From assembly GCF_000155595.1 (NCBI RefSeq), contig NZ_DS989904.1:899354-963353 (forward strand): DNA of 64,000 bases. The letters run 5' to 3'. This document shows, piece by piece, positions 36,334-45,516 of this stretch; the first letter of the stretch is position 1, and the number at the start of each line of letters is the position of its first letter. This stretch comes from Synechococcus sp. PCC 7335. GTDB taxonomy: Bacteria; Cyanobacteriota; Cyanobacteriia; Phormidesmidales; Phormidesmidaceae. Made by a program: the position numbers and the translations under genes. Under the pieces are notes generated by a model. The model did no database searches, had not been told where the DNA came from, and saw only the letters and a program-made list of their open reading frames with translations.

Positions 36334-37845
36334 ATGCTGATGAAGATTCCTCTCGATCGCCAAGCCAAACAACCAATCTACTTGCAGATACGCGATCGCA
36401 TTCATCACCTCATTCATACCGGACATCTGCCGCCCAATAGTCAGCTTCCCTCCATTCGGGCGCTGGCCCAAACCACCCAGGTCAACAAGCTCACGGTCAT
36501 TGAAGCCTACAGCGTTCTAGAGGCCGACGGTCTGGTTCAGGCTAAGCAGGGCGCTGGCTATTTTATTACCCCTTCTTATTCTCGCGCTAAGCTGCGATCG
36601 CTCTCTTCTAATGGGCATCAAGATCAGCAGCTCAGCAAAACTATAGACTACGCCCAGCGCCGGTTCAATCCCGCTCAGCAAGTCATCCTCCCAACCAAAG
36701 GAGTTTACTCTTTCCCTGATATCTACTCCGCTTCGCTCAGATCTCACAATCGACCTGACTATATCGATTTTGGACTTGGCTTTCCCCAAGCTAGCGATGT
36801 TGAAGATCTTCAGCGCATTTCTCGCCGTGCGATGAAATCAGCTCACACGTTCTTTCAACCTGGCGATCCGCAGGGCAATCTTGAGCTGAGAAATCAAATT
36901 GTTCAAATTCTTCTACAGCAAGGGCTAGAGATCTCTCCTGAAGATCTCATTGTTACCAGCGGCTCTATGCAATCGCTTTCTCTTTTAGCTAATCATTATG
37001 TGATGCCCGGAGATCGAGTAGTTGTAGAAGCGCCGACTTATCATGGTGTACTTTCAATCTTTCAGCAGCGCCGTGCTCAGGTCATTGGCATTCCGATGAC
37101 TGCTGAAGGAATGAATCTAGATTTGCTAGCTCAGTACCTAGAAAGCCATCGGCCGAAGCTGATCTACACCATTAGCACGCTACACAATCCTACTGGCATC
37201 ACCACATCTGCTCAGCATCGCAGACAGCTACTAGCGCTTGCTGAGGCATATAGCTGCCTGGTTATAGAAGATAATGCCTACGAGCCATTGAGCTTTGGAA
37301 CTACGCCACCACCGATCAAAGCGTTCGATAATAGAGGCAGCGTGGTTTACGTAGGCACATTCTCCAAGACGCTGATGCCGGGACTACGAGTCGGCTATAT
37401 GGCCGTCACGAGTAATGATTGCCAATCAATTGTTGAACGCAAGCTACTGCATGACTTGCACGTATCTGCTGCGTCGCAGGCGATTGTGAAAGAGTATCTG
37501 GCCTCAGGTCACTATCGGCGACGACTGACAAAGATTAAGCGGCTGCATCGCGATCGCCGTGACTATATGATCGATGCACTTATTCGACACTTTCCGCTTA
37601 GCGTCACCTGGACTGTTCCAGACGGCGGTACGTTTCTATGGATTCAGCTACCTAATCGCATTGATCTCGAATTGCTGTGTCGCGCTGCTGCCGAACGAAA
37701 AGTGTTAGTCGGATCAGGAGCAGCTTTCTTTCCGAAAGAACAAGGTTACCCAGCGCTGCGGCTGAACTTTTCTCTGCCATCAGAAGAAACAGAACGCGGT
37801 GTGAGAATCTTAGGTGAAATCTTACACATCATGCTGGAACAGTAG
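36334..37845 (+). CDS. MocR-type transcriptional regulator (GntR helix-turn-helix fused to aminotransferase-like domain)
   Basis: MocR/GabR regulators combine a GntR winged helix with a class I aminotransferase fold that binds PLP. Residues about 5-70 are the winged helix (LDRQAKQPIYLQIRDRIHHL, then NSQLPSIRALAQ and LTVIEAYSVLEADGLV). The aminotransferase-like part has PGDPQGNLELRNQI, TLHNPTGITT, EDNAYEPLSF and the PLP lysine motif VGTFSKTLMPGLRVGYMAV. The ATG at 36334 or 36340 are both plausible starts; TTG 36316 is less likely. It is divergent from the 35738-36118 gene and the LysE/PhzF genes, which are possible targets. Confidence 0.93.
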   Translation: MLMKIPLDRQAKQPIYLQIRDRIHHLIHTGHLPPNSQLPSIRALAQTTQVNKLTVIEAYSVLEADGLVQAKQGAGYFITPSYSRAKLRSLSSNGHQDQQLSKTIDYAQRRFNPAQQVILPTKGVYSFPDIYSASLRSHNRPDYIDFGLGFPQASDVEDLQRISRRAMKSAHTFFQPGDPQGNLELRNQIVQILLQQGLEISPEDLIVTSGSMQSLSLLANHYVMPGDRVVVEAPTYHGVLSIFQQRRAQVIGIPMTAEGMNLDLLAQYLESHRPKLIYTISTLHNPTGITTSAQHRRQLLALAEAYSCLVIEDNAYEPLSFGTTPPPIKAFDNRGSVVYVGTFSKTLMPGLRVGYMAVTSNDCQSIVERKLLHDLHVSAASQAIVKEYLASGHYRRRLTKIKRLHRDRRDYMIDALIRHFPLSVTWTVPDGGTFLWIQLPNRIDLELLCRAAAERKVLVGSGAAFFPKEQGYPALRLNFSLPSEETERGVRILGEILHIMLEQ

Positions 37846-37899
37846 CCGCCTAAACAGGCCTACAAATAGAATAGAGAGCAAATATTGAGAAAAACGTAG

Positions 37900-38685
37900 A
37901 TGATTTTGCTAGCGGTGTTCGCGATAGGATTGGTCGCTGGCTTTGTAGATGCGATCGCAGGAGGTGGCGGGCTGATTATGCTGCCAGGATTGTTGTTTAC
38001 TGGACTGCCCGTAGGAAGTGCGATCGCTACTAACAAACTCTGTGGCACCTTCGGCTCACTGACTAGCACGTTAAAATTCGCTCAGTCGCAGCAAATTGAC
38101 TGGTCAGCCTGCAAGCTTATGGCACTACCAATCATCATCGGAGCCTATCTTGGTAGCCGCAGTATTGGACTATTACCTTCAACTTGGGCAGAGCCTATCG
38201 TCGTCACGCTAATGGCTATCATCACGCTGTTTGTTATCTTCAAACCTGGCTTTGGCATAGCTAAAGTAGAAGCAGCTTCATCAGCTTCGAGTGAGCTACA
38301 ACGCTCAAGCTCTGTTTCTAAGCATGCATTTGGGCGCACTTTGGCCATGATCTTCGCAGGCGGCGCTATCGGCTTCCACGATGGATTCTTTGGGCCTGGA
38401 ACCGGTATCTTTCTTGTATTTTCGCTACTTTCTCTGGCTTCCATAGATTTTCTACGGGCCACAGGCACTACTAAATTGCTTAATTTTCTGGCTAATTTCA
38501 CTGCGCTTGTCACATTCGCAACTACTGGCAGTATTGACTATTCAAAGGGACTCTCAGGCGCGTTAGGTGTCATTCTCGGTTCTTTCCTCGGAGCAACCTT
38601 TGCGACGAGAAAAGGTGCCCAACTGATCAAGCCTATCTTTGTGGTTGTGACTATTGCTTTAATTGTCAAGCTGTTAGTTAGCTAA
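37900..38685 (+). CDS. TSUP-family (TauE/SafE) membrane permease
   Basis: TSUP proteins export or import sulfite-like and other organic anions. The sequence has the family repeat: first half LVAGFVDAIAGGGGLIMLPG with GLPVGSAIATNKLCGTFGS; second half FAGGAIGFHDGFFGPGTGIF with LRATGTTKLLNFLANFTAL. Eight or so hydrophobic helices are visible. The length of 261 is normal. A weak hairpin follows its stop codon, where it converges with the phosphohexomutase gene. The substrate is not predictable. It lies 54 bp after the MocR gene on the same strand. Confidence 0.92.
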   Translation: MILLAVFAIGLVAGFVDAIAGGGGLIMLPGLLFTGLPVGSAIATNKLCGTFGSLTSTLKFAQSQQIDWSACKLMALPIIIGAYLGSRSIGLLPSTWAEPIVVTLMAIITLFVIFKPGFGIAKVEAASSASSELQRSSSVSKHAFGRTLAMIFAGGAIGFHDGFFGPGTGIFLVFSLLSLASIDFLRATGTTKLLNFLANFTALVTFATTGSIDYSKGLSGALGVILGSFLGATFATRKGAQLIKPIFVVVTIALIVKLLVS

Positions 38686-38711
38686 TTCGTCTAAATAGCT
38701 AGCTAGCTAAC
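38673..38711. terminator. Possible bidirectional hairpin between convergent genes
   Basis: GTTAGTTAGCTA (38673-38684) can pair with TAGCTAGCTAAC (38700-38711) with one mismatch and a 15-base loop. It sits over the 3' ends of the converging TSUP and phosphohexomutase genes. There is no strong U tract, so its efficiency as a terminator is uncertain. Confidence 0.35.
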
Positions 38712-40154
38712 AGAATTAGCCCAGTCTTTTGCCCAGTTGAGAATCTCGTGAACGCTTTCAATCGAGCTAGCCTCCGAGTAAAGCCGTAGCACAGGTTCTG
38801 TTCCACTAAAGCGAATCAACAGCCAGCTATTATCTTCTAGATTAAACTTGTATCCATCAATCGTCAGGCAGTTGTCTACTTTCTTTCCAGCGACTTCTTC
38901 AGGGGTGTTTGACTGCAACGCTTCCAACAGCTTTGCCCTGACTTCCATATTGGCAAGCGGCAGATCAATACGGTCATATGCGGAACTAAATCCAGTTTGT
39001 TCTCTAAGCGAGTCATTTAGCTCACCAAAATCTTTCCCACTTTGTACAACCGCTTCTAACAGATAAAGGGCTGACAATAAAGCATCTCTTTCTGGAATAT
39101 GATGACCGTAGCCAATGCCGCCAGATTCTTCACCCCCAATCAGCACATTCGCTTCTAGCATGCGATCAGCGATGTACTTATAGCCAATTGGTGTTTCATA
39201 CAGAGGTAGCTCATACAGTTTGGCTAATGCTGGGAACAGATTCGATCCGCTGATGGTCTTAACGACTTCACCCGTCATGCCGCGCCGCTGAGTGAGGTGC
39301 TCCATCAATATTGGAATCAGAACTTGAGAGCTAAGGAAGTTGGCATTTCCGTCCATTCCGGCAATGCGATCGCTATCCCCATCAAAAATTAGTCCTACCG
39401 TCAGTCCATTCGTTTGATTCTTCTTAATAGCCTCAAACAGATTAGGAATATACTTAGGCAGCGGTTCCGGCGCTCCCCCAGCGAATAGCGGATCGGCCTC
39501 ACTATCGATCTCGTTGATCTCACGCTCTAGCAGACGCCCTACACCCGTCGCCGCCGCCCCGTGCATCACCTCTGCAAATACAGTCAGCCGCCCATCATCT
39601 ACCGCTTTTTGAATCGCTTTAATATCGACCATCGAACGCAGCGCAGCGCAATAGCTAGGCCAAGGATCAAAGCTGGTAATCTGCCCTGGCGTCTCTGCCA
39701 TGGGCACTGCTTGATCCAGCATTGCCTCTACCTGCTTTGTCACCTCCGGTGGCACCGATCCGCCAAAGGCACTTTTTATCTTCAGCCCGTTGTACACCGC
39801 CGGATTATGGCTCGCCGTAATCACAATTGCGCCTAACGCCTTTTGATCAAACGCTGCCCAGCTAAACGCAGGCGTCGGTGCAAAGCATTCCGATAGCATC
39901 ACTTCATACCCTGCTGCTGCAACCGATTCTGCCGCATACCGCGCAAAATCCGATGATAAAAACCGTCGGTCGTAGCCCACGATCACCGTCTTACTGCCAT
40001 TGCTGCCATGGGTCTTTTCCAGCACCTGAGCTGCTAGTGCCGCCACCTTTCCTACCCGGTCAAACGTAAAATCAGCCGCCATCACGCCGCGCCAACCATC
40101 CGTTCCAAATTTGATTGGTTTGCCAACAAAGGTCGAGGGAGAAACAGAAGCCAT
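38703..40154 (-). CDS. Phosphoglucomutase/phosphomannomutase family protein
   Basis: This is an alpha-D-phosphohexomutase that isomerises hexose phosphates. The four domains show their loops: TDGWRGVMA near the start; the phosphoserine loop VITASHNPAVYNGLKIKS; the metal loop IFDGDSDRIAGMDG; and the sugar-binding loop GGEESGGIGYG; the phosphate-binding loop near the end is LLIRFSGTEPVLRLYSEA. I chose the ATG at 40154 (MASVSPSTFVGKPIKFGTDG), since the 39 residues encoded upstream are not typical of the family. The length is 483 residues. It is divergent from the tRNA-Pro gene and lies at the edge of the core region. Confidence 0.94.
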   Translation of the reverse strand: MASVSPSTFVGKPIKFGTDGWRGVMAADFTFDRVGKVAALAAQVLEKTHGSNGSKTVIVGYDRRFLSSDFARYAAESVAAAGYEVMLSECFAPTPAFSWAAFDQKALGAIVITASHNPAVYNGLKIKSAFGGSVPPEVTKQVEAMLDQAVPMAETPGQITSFDPWPSYCAALRSMVDIKAIQKAVDDGRLTVFAEVMHGAAATGVGRLLEREINEIDSEADPLFAGGAPEPLPKYIPNLFEAIKKNQTNGLTVGLIFDGDSDRIAGMDGNANFLSSQVLIPILMEHLTQRRGMTGEVVKTISGSNLFPALAKLYELPLYETPIGYKYIADRMLEANVLIGGEESGGIGYGHHIPERDALLSALYLLEAVVQSGKDFGELNDSLREQTGFSSAYDRIDLPLANMEVRAKLLEALQSNTPEEVAGKKVDNCLTIDGYKFNLEDNSWLLIRFSGTEPVLRLYSEASSIESVHEILNWAKDWANSVS

Positions 40155-40380
40155 GATTAGGTCTACCGGTAGCAAAGATAACATTAGATAAGTAAGGCAA
40201 AGCTTGTGCTCAAAGCCTTCCCCACGAAGTGTACCGACGACACGTTCAAAACACCAGAGATGTGAGGACACAATAAAGTTACGCTAGCGCCTTAGCCTAT
40301 AGCTTTCACTTAATTCATCTTTAAACCTATGCCTGCTATAGCTAATGGCTTACAATGGTTCAGCACAATCGAGCAAAACA

Positions 40381-40454
40381 TCGGGATGTGGCGCAGTTTG
40401 GTAGCGCACCTCGTTCGGGACGAGGGGGCCGTGGGTTCGAATCCCGCCATCCCG
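40381..40454 (+). tRNA. tRNA-Pro (anticodon CGG)
   Basis: The 74-nt sequence folds as a complete cloverleaf. The acceptor stem pairs CGGGATG with CATCCCG plus discriminator A; the D arm pairs GCGC/GCGC around AGTTTGGTA; the anticodon stem CCTCG/CGAGG encloses TTCGGGA with anticodon CGG (40415-40417); the T arm is GTGGG-TTCGAAT-CCCGC. CCA is not encoded. A tyrosine integrase gene starts about 190 bp downstream, so this tRNA is the likely insertion site of the island to the right. Confidence 0.97.
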
Positions 40455-40459
40455 ATTTA

Positions 40460-40495
40460 GCTAAATCCTAGCCACCGCAGGCTTTAGAGCTTTTT
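40460..40495 (+). terminator. Likely terminator after tRNA-Pro
   Basis: CTAAA...GCC pairs with GGC-TTTAG with a small bulge, and is followed by AGAGCTTTTTT. This gives an imperfect stem of about eight pairs with a U tract, directly after the tRNA, and fits a factor-independent terminator. Confidence 0.5.
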
Positions 40496-40575
40496 TATCA
40501 ACGTTTTCAGCCCTTCGAAATCATCGATAAGGGTTAAGACTGTTGGACGAGTTTAGGGGTTTTTAGCTACCTATT

Positions 40576-40609
40576 GGGTACGGAATGGGTACGGAATTGG
40601 GTACGAACT
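40576..40609 (+). repeat. Three GGGTACG direct repeats upstream of the integrase
   Basis: GGGTACGGAAT occurs at 40576-40586 and 40587-40597, and GGGTACGAACT at 40599-40609. They lie 35-65 bases upstream of the chosen integrase ATG and about 120 bp past the tRNA 3' end. The spacing of 11-12 bp suggests protein binding on one face of the helix, as for arm-type integrase sites or an operator. Direct proof is lacking. Confidence 0.6.
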
Positions 40610-40642
40610 GTATTCCAGACAGGTAGCCAGGTAGGTAGAAAG

Positions 40643-41795
40643 ATGGGTAGAGTATTTGCCTCTGTTTCGAGTGCTTCAGGTACGAACAATAGTGTTGAGC
40701 CAGGCTGGGTCAACATTGAAAATCATCATGGTCGGCTTAGGCTCCGCTTCAGGTACGAGGGTAAGCGATATGCACTGGCGGTGGGTTTGCCCGACTTCAG
40801 AGTTAATCGACTGGTGGCACAGCAAAAAGCAACTCAAATTGAGCTGGACATTGCTTCTGGTAATTTTGATGCCACGCTGAAGAAGTACAAACCACTCAAA
40901 AGTGACCGGACTGCTACCAGTAATCAAGGGGCTAAGCTCTTTGAACGGTTCATGATTGAGCAGACTAAGGTGAAAGGGTTAGCTCCGGGCAGCTTGCGCC
41001 GTTATGATTGTGCGCTGAAACACTTGCAGAAGTTCTTTCAAGAGAAGGCTGCTGAGACGGTCAATGATACGGATGCGCAGGCATTTGTGGAATATTTGCG
41101 AGCTAAAGTCTCTGAGCGAACGGTTGAGGATTACGTGATTTTGGTGCAGTCTTGCTGGGTATGGGCTGAAACGACTTTGCCAGAGAATCCTTGGCCGTTA
41201 GTTCTGAAGCAGGTGAAGCCTGCGCCTAAGCAGAAAGTGAAGCCATTTACTGCTGATGAGGTGCAGCGGATTTTGGAAGGGTTTAGGTGCGATCACCACT
41301 ACAAACACCATGCTGACTTTGTTGTTTTTCCTATTTGGTACAGGCTGTCGCTTTGGCGAAGCAGCAGCACTAAAGTGGAGGCACTGTGCAAATGATCTCT
41401 CTACTGTGTGGATTGGTGAGTCGGTATCAAGAGGTGTTCGAAAGACCACAAAGACTGGAAAAGATAGAACAGTAATTCTGCCCGGGAAAGTTGTTGAAAT
41501 GCTGAAGGCGAGAAAGCAGGAATGTTATCGACAAAATGACTTGATATTTCCGGCACCTCAAGGTGCGGAACTCAATGACCGAGACTTTCGACGACGAGCT
41601 TGGAAGAAGGTCTTGGAGAAGTTAGAGATCCCGTATCGAAAGCCTTATGCGACCAGACATACTGCGGTTAGCCATGCACTCGCGAATGGAGCAAACCCAT
41701 TAGCCGTATCAGAGCAAACAGGACATGATCCGCAAATCTTATTCAGGCATTATGCCTCTGTGATTCAGAAGTCAGCGGTGATGATTGGATTTTAG
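40643..41795 (+). pseudogene. Frameshifted tyrosine integrase next to tRNA-Pro
   Basis: Site-specific tyrosine recombinases integrate islands into tRNA genes. The first frame (to 41395) has an arm-binding region (GWVNIENHHGRLRLRFRYEG), a SAM-like core domain, and the start of the catalytic domain (VKPFTADEVQRILEGF). The second frame (from about 41330) continues with FLFGTGCRFGEAAALKW, GVRKTTKTGKDR and YATRHTAVSHALANGANP, ending with TGHDPQILFRHYASV, which holds the nucleophilic tyrosine. The arginine and tyrosine positions are intact across the two frames. The break maps to a run of five T (41325-41329), where one T too many would explain it. I chose the ATG at 40643 because AGGTAG lies just upstream. 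Functional loss is likely unless this is a sequencing error. Confidence 0.85.
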
Positions 41796-41997
41796 GAGAA
41801 GCAGATGGTTAAGCGGTATCGCAAGGAAGTTTGTGCAAGATGCATAGCAATCTTACGACTTGATTTTTGAGGAATGTCTTCTTCTGCTCGTCTCGACAAA
41901 CTATGAAACATCTTCTATAGTGGTCTGCTCACTGATGTGTGATTGAGAAAAATTGATATATTCTGGGCAGGGTTAACTATTTCAGGTTTTAATTTTT

Positions 41998-44900
41998 GTG
42001 CGTGCTATTTCCATTCCTGAGCAGGGTCAGCTAGTCGATGTTCGTCAGAGTCGCTTTGTTGTGACGGATGTCCATCAGACGCAATTGCCTAAACGTTTGG
42101 CGGAGTCGGGCACGTCGGGCTCTCAGCATTTGATTACGTTGTCTTCAGTTGAAGATGATGCGTTGGGCCAGGAACTTCAGGTGATCTGGGAGTTAGAGCC
42201 GGGGGCGCATGTGTATGAAAAAGCTGAGCTGCCAGAGCCAGTGGGTTTTGATAGCCCCGAGCGATTAGACGCATTTTTGGATGCGGTGCGATGGGGGGCG
42301 GCTTCAGTAGCGGATGTGCGCAATGTGCAGTCGCCGTTTCGCAGTGGCATTGATATTGAGGATTATCAGCTGGATCCGGTGGTAAGAGCGGTGCAGATGC
42401 CTCGAGTGAATTTACTGATTGCGGATGATGTGGGTCTGGGGAAGACGATTGAAGCGGGGCTGGTGGCGCAGGAGTTGATTTTGCGGCAGCGGGCGCGGCG
42501 GATTTTGATTATTTGTCCGTCGTCGTTGCAGGTGCAGTGGCAGGAGCAAATGCGGAACAAGTTTGGGCTAGACTTTCGCATTGTGAATAGTGAGCTGATG
42601 AAGGGGTTGCGTAGGCGTAGGGGGATTCATGTGAATCCTTGGGGGCATTTCCCGAGGCTCATTACGTCGATTGATTTTATTAAGCGCGATCGCCCCCTGC
42701 GGTTGTTTCGAGAAATTCTCCCGGCTGAAGGAGAGTCTCTTTACCCTCGTCGGTTTGATCTCATGATTGTAGATGAGGCGCATAATGTTGCGCCATCAGG
42801 TAGTGGGAAATATGCGATTGATTCGCAGCGAACGGCAGCGATTCGGCTGTTGGAGCCGCATTTTGAGCACAAACTGTTTTTGACGGCAACGCCGCATAAT
42901 GGCTACCCCGAAAGCTTTACAGCGTTGTTGGAGCTGCTAGATGCGCAGCGATTTGCGAGGGGTGTTTCTCCAGATCCAGTGCAGCTGCAAACGGTGATGG
43001 TGAGACGGCTAAAGCAGGAGCTGCCGCCGGATGATTTTGGAAAGGCTCGTTTTCCTGAGCGCGTGTTGGAGGCGATCGCAGTCAACTACACAGAAGAAGA
43101 ACAACAGGCTCACCAATGGCTACAGACCTACACAGAGCTGAGGCGGCAAGGTGCTCAGGATAACCCGACTGAGCTATATGCCACAGAATTTGTGTTGAAG
43201 TTATTGAAAAAGCGACTGTTTTCATCGCCGGAAGCGTTTCGGGCGACGTTGGTGCAGCACCAAAAAACGCTGCGAGGCGAGCGGTCTGAAAAGAAAGGCT
43301 TGACGAAACCGGCGGTCGGATTATTACGTCGGCAGCTAGAACAGATTGAGGAAGAATTTGCGGATGATGATGTGTATGAAGAGGTGACGGCAGATGCGAT
43401 CGCAACGTCTAGCCGACTTTTTCATGCAGTCACCCCCGACGAACAACAACAGCTTGACAACATGCAAAACTGGGCAGATCAAGCATCGCTGAATCCGGAT
43501 ACTAAAGCCCAAGAGTTGTTGAATTGGATTGCTGAAGTACTAAGGCCTAGTGGAGACTGGGGCACTGAGCGAGTAATTATTTTTACAGAGTATCGGGCAA
43601 CGCAAAAGTGGTTGTTTGACCTGTTAGCAAATGAGGGATATGCCAAAGGCAAGGCCGGAGAGGAAAGGCTGATGACGCTGTATGGCGGCATGGACTCAAA
43701 GGAGCGTGAGCAAGCGAAAGCGGCGTTTCAGGCGAAGCCTGAGATTTCTCCGGTGCGGATTTTACTGGCGACGGATGCAGCCAGTGAAGGGTTGGACTTG
43801 CAGAATCATTGTTCGCGATTGATTCACTACGAGATTCCGTGGAACCCGAACCGGATGGAGCAGCGAAATGGGCGGGTTGACCGACATGGTCAGCGCGCTG
43901 ATGAGGTGAGTATTTATCACTTTGTGGCGGCGGGCTTTGAAAAGACATCGGTGGGCACCAAACCAGGAGAACTGGCAGGTGATTTGGAGTTTTTAATGCG
44001 GGCGGCGCTGAAGGTCAATACCATTCGAGAAGATTTGGGGAAGGTGGGGCCGGTGATTGCCTCGCAGGTGGAAGAAGCGATGCTCGGTCGGCGCGGAGCC
44101 TTGGATACGGCAGTGGCAGAGAAAGCAGCGCAGCCGTTGCGGAAGCTGTTGAGGTTTGAGCGGTCGGTGCAGGGGCGTATTGAGCAGCTGAAAGCGCAGC
44201 TAGGGGATACTCGCCGTGAGCTACGGCTCAGCCCTGAGAACATTACAACAGTGGTCAAAATTGGGTTGGATTTGGCGAATCAGCCGCCTTTGGAGCCCGT
44301 TGAGGTGCCGAACCTGAAGGGAAAGGCCTATCAGCTGCCTGCTTTGCAGGGGAGCTGGGCGGAGTGTTCGGCAGGGCTAGCGCATCCGCATACGAATGAG
44401 ATTCGCCCGATTGTGTTCGATGCGGATACGGCACGGGGGCGAGATGATGTGGTGCTGGTGCATCTGAATCATCGGCTGGTGCAGATGTGTTTGCGGCTAT
44501 TGCGGGCGGAGGTGTGGTCGCGGCAAGATACGCGGCAGCTGTATCGAGTTACGGCTCGGGTGGTGCCGAGTGCGGCGCTGGATCATCCGGTGGTGGTGGC
44601 TTATGGGCGGTTGGTGGTGCTGGGTGGCGATCAGCAGCGGCTGCATGAGGAGATTATTACGGCGGGTGGTGTGCTGAAAGAGGGACGCTTTAGCCGATTT
44701 AAGACTGTGGGGCAACTCAAGGAGGCGTTGGCAGCAGCACAGGTCGTTGATGGGGCGGATGCGGTGCCGGAGAGTATGGTGCAGGAGGCTTGGCCGGGCC
44801 ATCGGGAAGCTTTGTTGCGATCGCTGGAGGTGCGGATGGAAAATCGAACGCAGGGTTTGCAAAACAAGCTGGCAGAGCGCTGTGAAAAGGAAGTGAAGAA

Positions 44901-45162
44901 TATGACGGCGGTGCTTACAGAGCTGCGTCAGCAGATTATCGCTGAGCTAGCTGAGCCGGAAGTGGAGCAGATGGAACTGTTTAGCAGTGCGGAAAAAGAG
45001 CAGCTAGAACGCAACTTGAGCAGTCTGCGGTTAAGGGTGGAACAGATTCCGCAGGAGATTGAGCAGGAGGCTGCGCTAATTCGGGCCCGGTTTGCGGAGC
45101 CGATGCCGAGGTTGTTTCCGCTAGCCGTGGCGTACTTGGTGCCGCAAAAGTTAATAAAGTAG
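41998..45162 (+). CDS. drmD: DISARM protein DrmD: SNF2-like helicase
   Basis: DrmD is the SNF2-family ATPase that marks class 1 DISARM, an anti-phage system. The 1054-residue protein has Walker A DDVGLGKTIEAGL at about 143-155, DEAH in MIVDEAHNVAPSGSG near 258, motif III FLTATPHNGYPESF, and the second RecA domain with LLATDAASEGLDLQNHCSRL and motif VI RMEQRNGRVDRHGQRADEV. A long helical C-terminal region follows. The start is GTG at 41998 with an AGG about 11 bases upstream. The drmMI gene lies 2.6 kb further on the same strand, separated by four genes on the opposite strand. No disruptions are seen. Confidence 0.88.
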   Translation: MRAISIPEQGQLVDVRQSRFVVTDVHQTQLPKRLAESGTSGSQHLITLSSVEDDALGQELQVIWELEPGAHVYEKAELPEPVGFDSPERLDAFLDAVRWGAASVADVRNVQSPFRSGIDIEDYQLDPVVRAVQMPRVNLLIADDVGLGKTIEAGLVAQELILRQRARRILIICPSSLQVQWQEQMRNKFGLDFRIVNSELMKGLRRRRGIHVNPWGHFPRLITSIDFIKRDRPLRLFREILPAEGESLYPRRFDLMIVDEAHNVAPSGSGKYAIDSQRTAAIRLLEPHFEHKLFLTATPHNGYPESFTALLELLDAQRFARGVSPDPVQLQTVMVRRLKQELPPDDFGKARFPERVLEAIAVNYTEEEQQAHQWLQTYTELRRQGAQDNPTELYATEFVLKLLKKRLFSSPEAFRATLVQHQKTLRGERSEKKGLTKPAVGLLRRQLEQIEEEFADDDVYEEVTADAIATSSRLFHAVTPDEQQQLDNMQNWADQASLNPDTKAQELLNWIAEVLRPSGDWGTERVIIFTEYRATQKWLFDLLANEGYAKGKAGEERLMTLYGGMDSKEREQAKAAFQAKPEISPVRILLATDAASEGLDLQNHCSRLIHYEIPWNPNRMEQRNGRVDRHGQRADEVSIYHFVAAGFEKTSVGTKPGELAGDLEFLMRAALKVNTIREDLGKVGPVIASQVEEAMLGRRGALDTAVAEKAAQPLRKLLRFERSVQGRIEQLKAQLGDTRRELRLSPENITTVVKIGLDLANQPPLEPVEVPNLKGKAYQLPALQGSWAECSAGLAHPHTNEIRPIVFDADTARGRDDVVLVHLNHRLVQMCLRLLRAEVWSRQDTRQLYRVTARVVPSAALDHPVVVAYGRLVVLGGDQQRLHEEIITAGGVLKEGRFSRFKTVGQLKEALAAAQVVDGADAVPESMVQEAWPGHREALLRSLEVRMENRTQGLQNKLAERCEKEVKNMTAVLTELRQQIIAELAEPEVEQMELFSSAEKEQLERNLSSLRLRVEQIPQEIEQEAALIRARFAEPMPRLFPLAVAYLVPQKLIK

Positions 45163-45177
45163 GTATGGAGTGGGCCG

Positions 45178-45516
45178 TTAGCTTGTTCTCTCTGAATGAC
45201 CTTTTTGTAGCATTGCCTGAAATCGACTAACTGTTTCAGCACTGAGTTGCGACTGCTCTGGAGCAGTCTCTCTCTCTGAGAGTATTTCCGTAGCTTCTGC
45301 TTCTGAACAAGGCTCTGACGATTGGAGCCAACGGTTTAAATCCGCTTGTTGTTGATTGACCGCAGCTTCCGGGAGAACTTGCACCGTATAAGAAGCGCCA
45401 ATCTGCCTAGTTAGCGAATAAACAATATATTGATTGAGAGAAACCCCCTCATTCTCTGCCAGTTGAGATAGCTGGCTATGCAATGTCTCTGGGAGTCTTA
45501 GGGTTAATCGACTCAT
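45178..45516 (-). CDS. Ribbon-helix-helix antitoxin-like protein (HicB/Arc type)
   Basis: The 112-residue protein starts MSRLTLRLPETLHSQLSQLA with ENEGVSLNQYIVYSLTRQIG, which is the Arc/HicB-type ribbon-helix-helix DNA-binding fold. The rest is polar and probably disordered, and ends in a helix that could cover a toxin. Its ATG overlaps the stop of the upstream PIN gene by four bases, so the pair is coupled. The toxin comes first in this operon, which is less common. It is probably the antitoxin of the PIN protein. Confidence 0.75.
   Translation of the reverse strand: MSRLTLRLPETLHSQLSQLAENEGVSLNQYIVYSLTRQIGASYTVQVLPEAAVNQQQADLNRWLQSSEPCSEAEATEILSERETAPEQSQLSAETVSRFQAMLQKGHSERTS

Noticed and set aside
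42366-44867. Several minus-strand ORFs opposite drmD
   Set aside because: They are shadows of the strong plus-strand helicase frame and have no motif or neighbour support.
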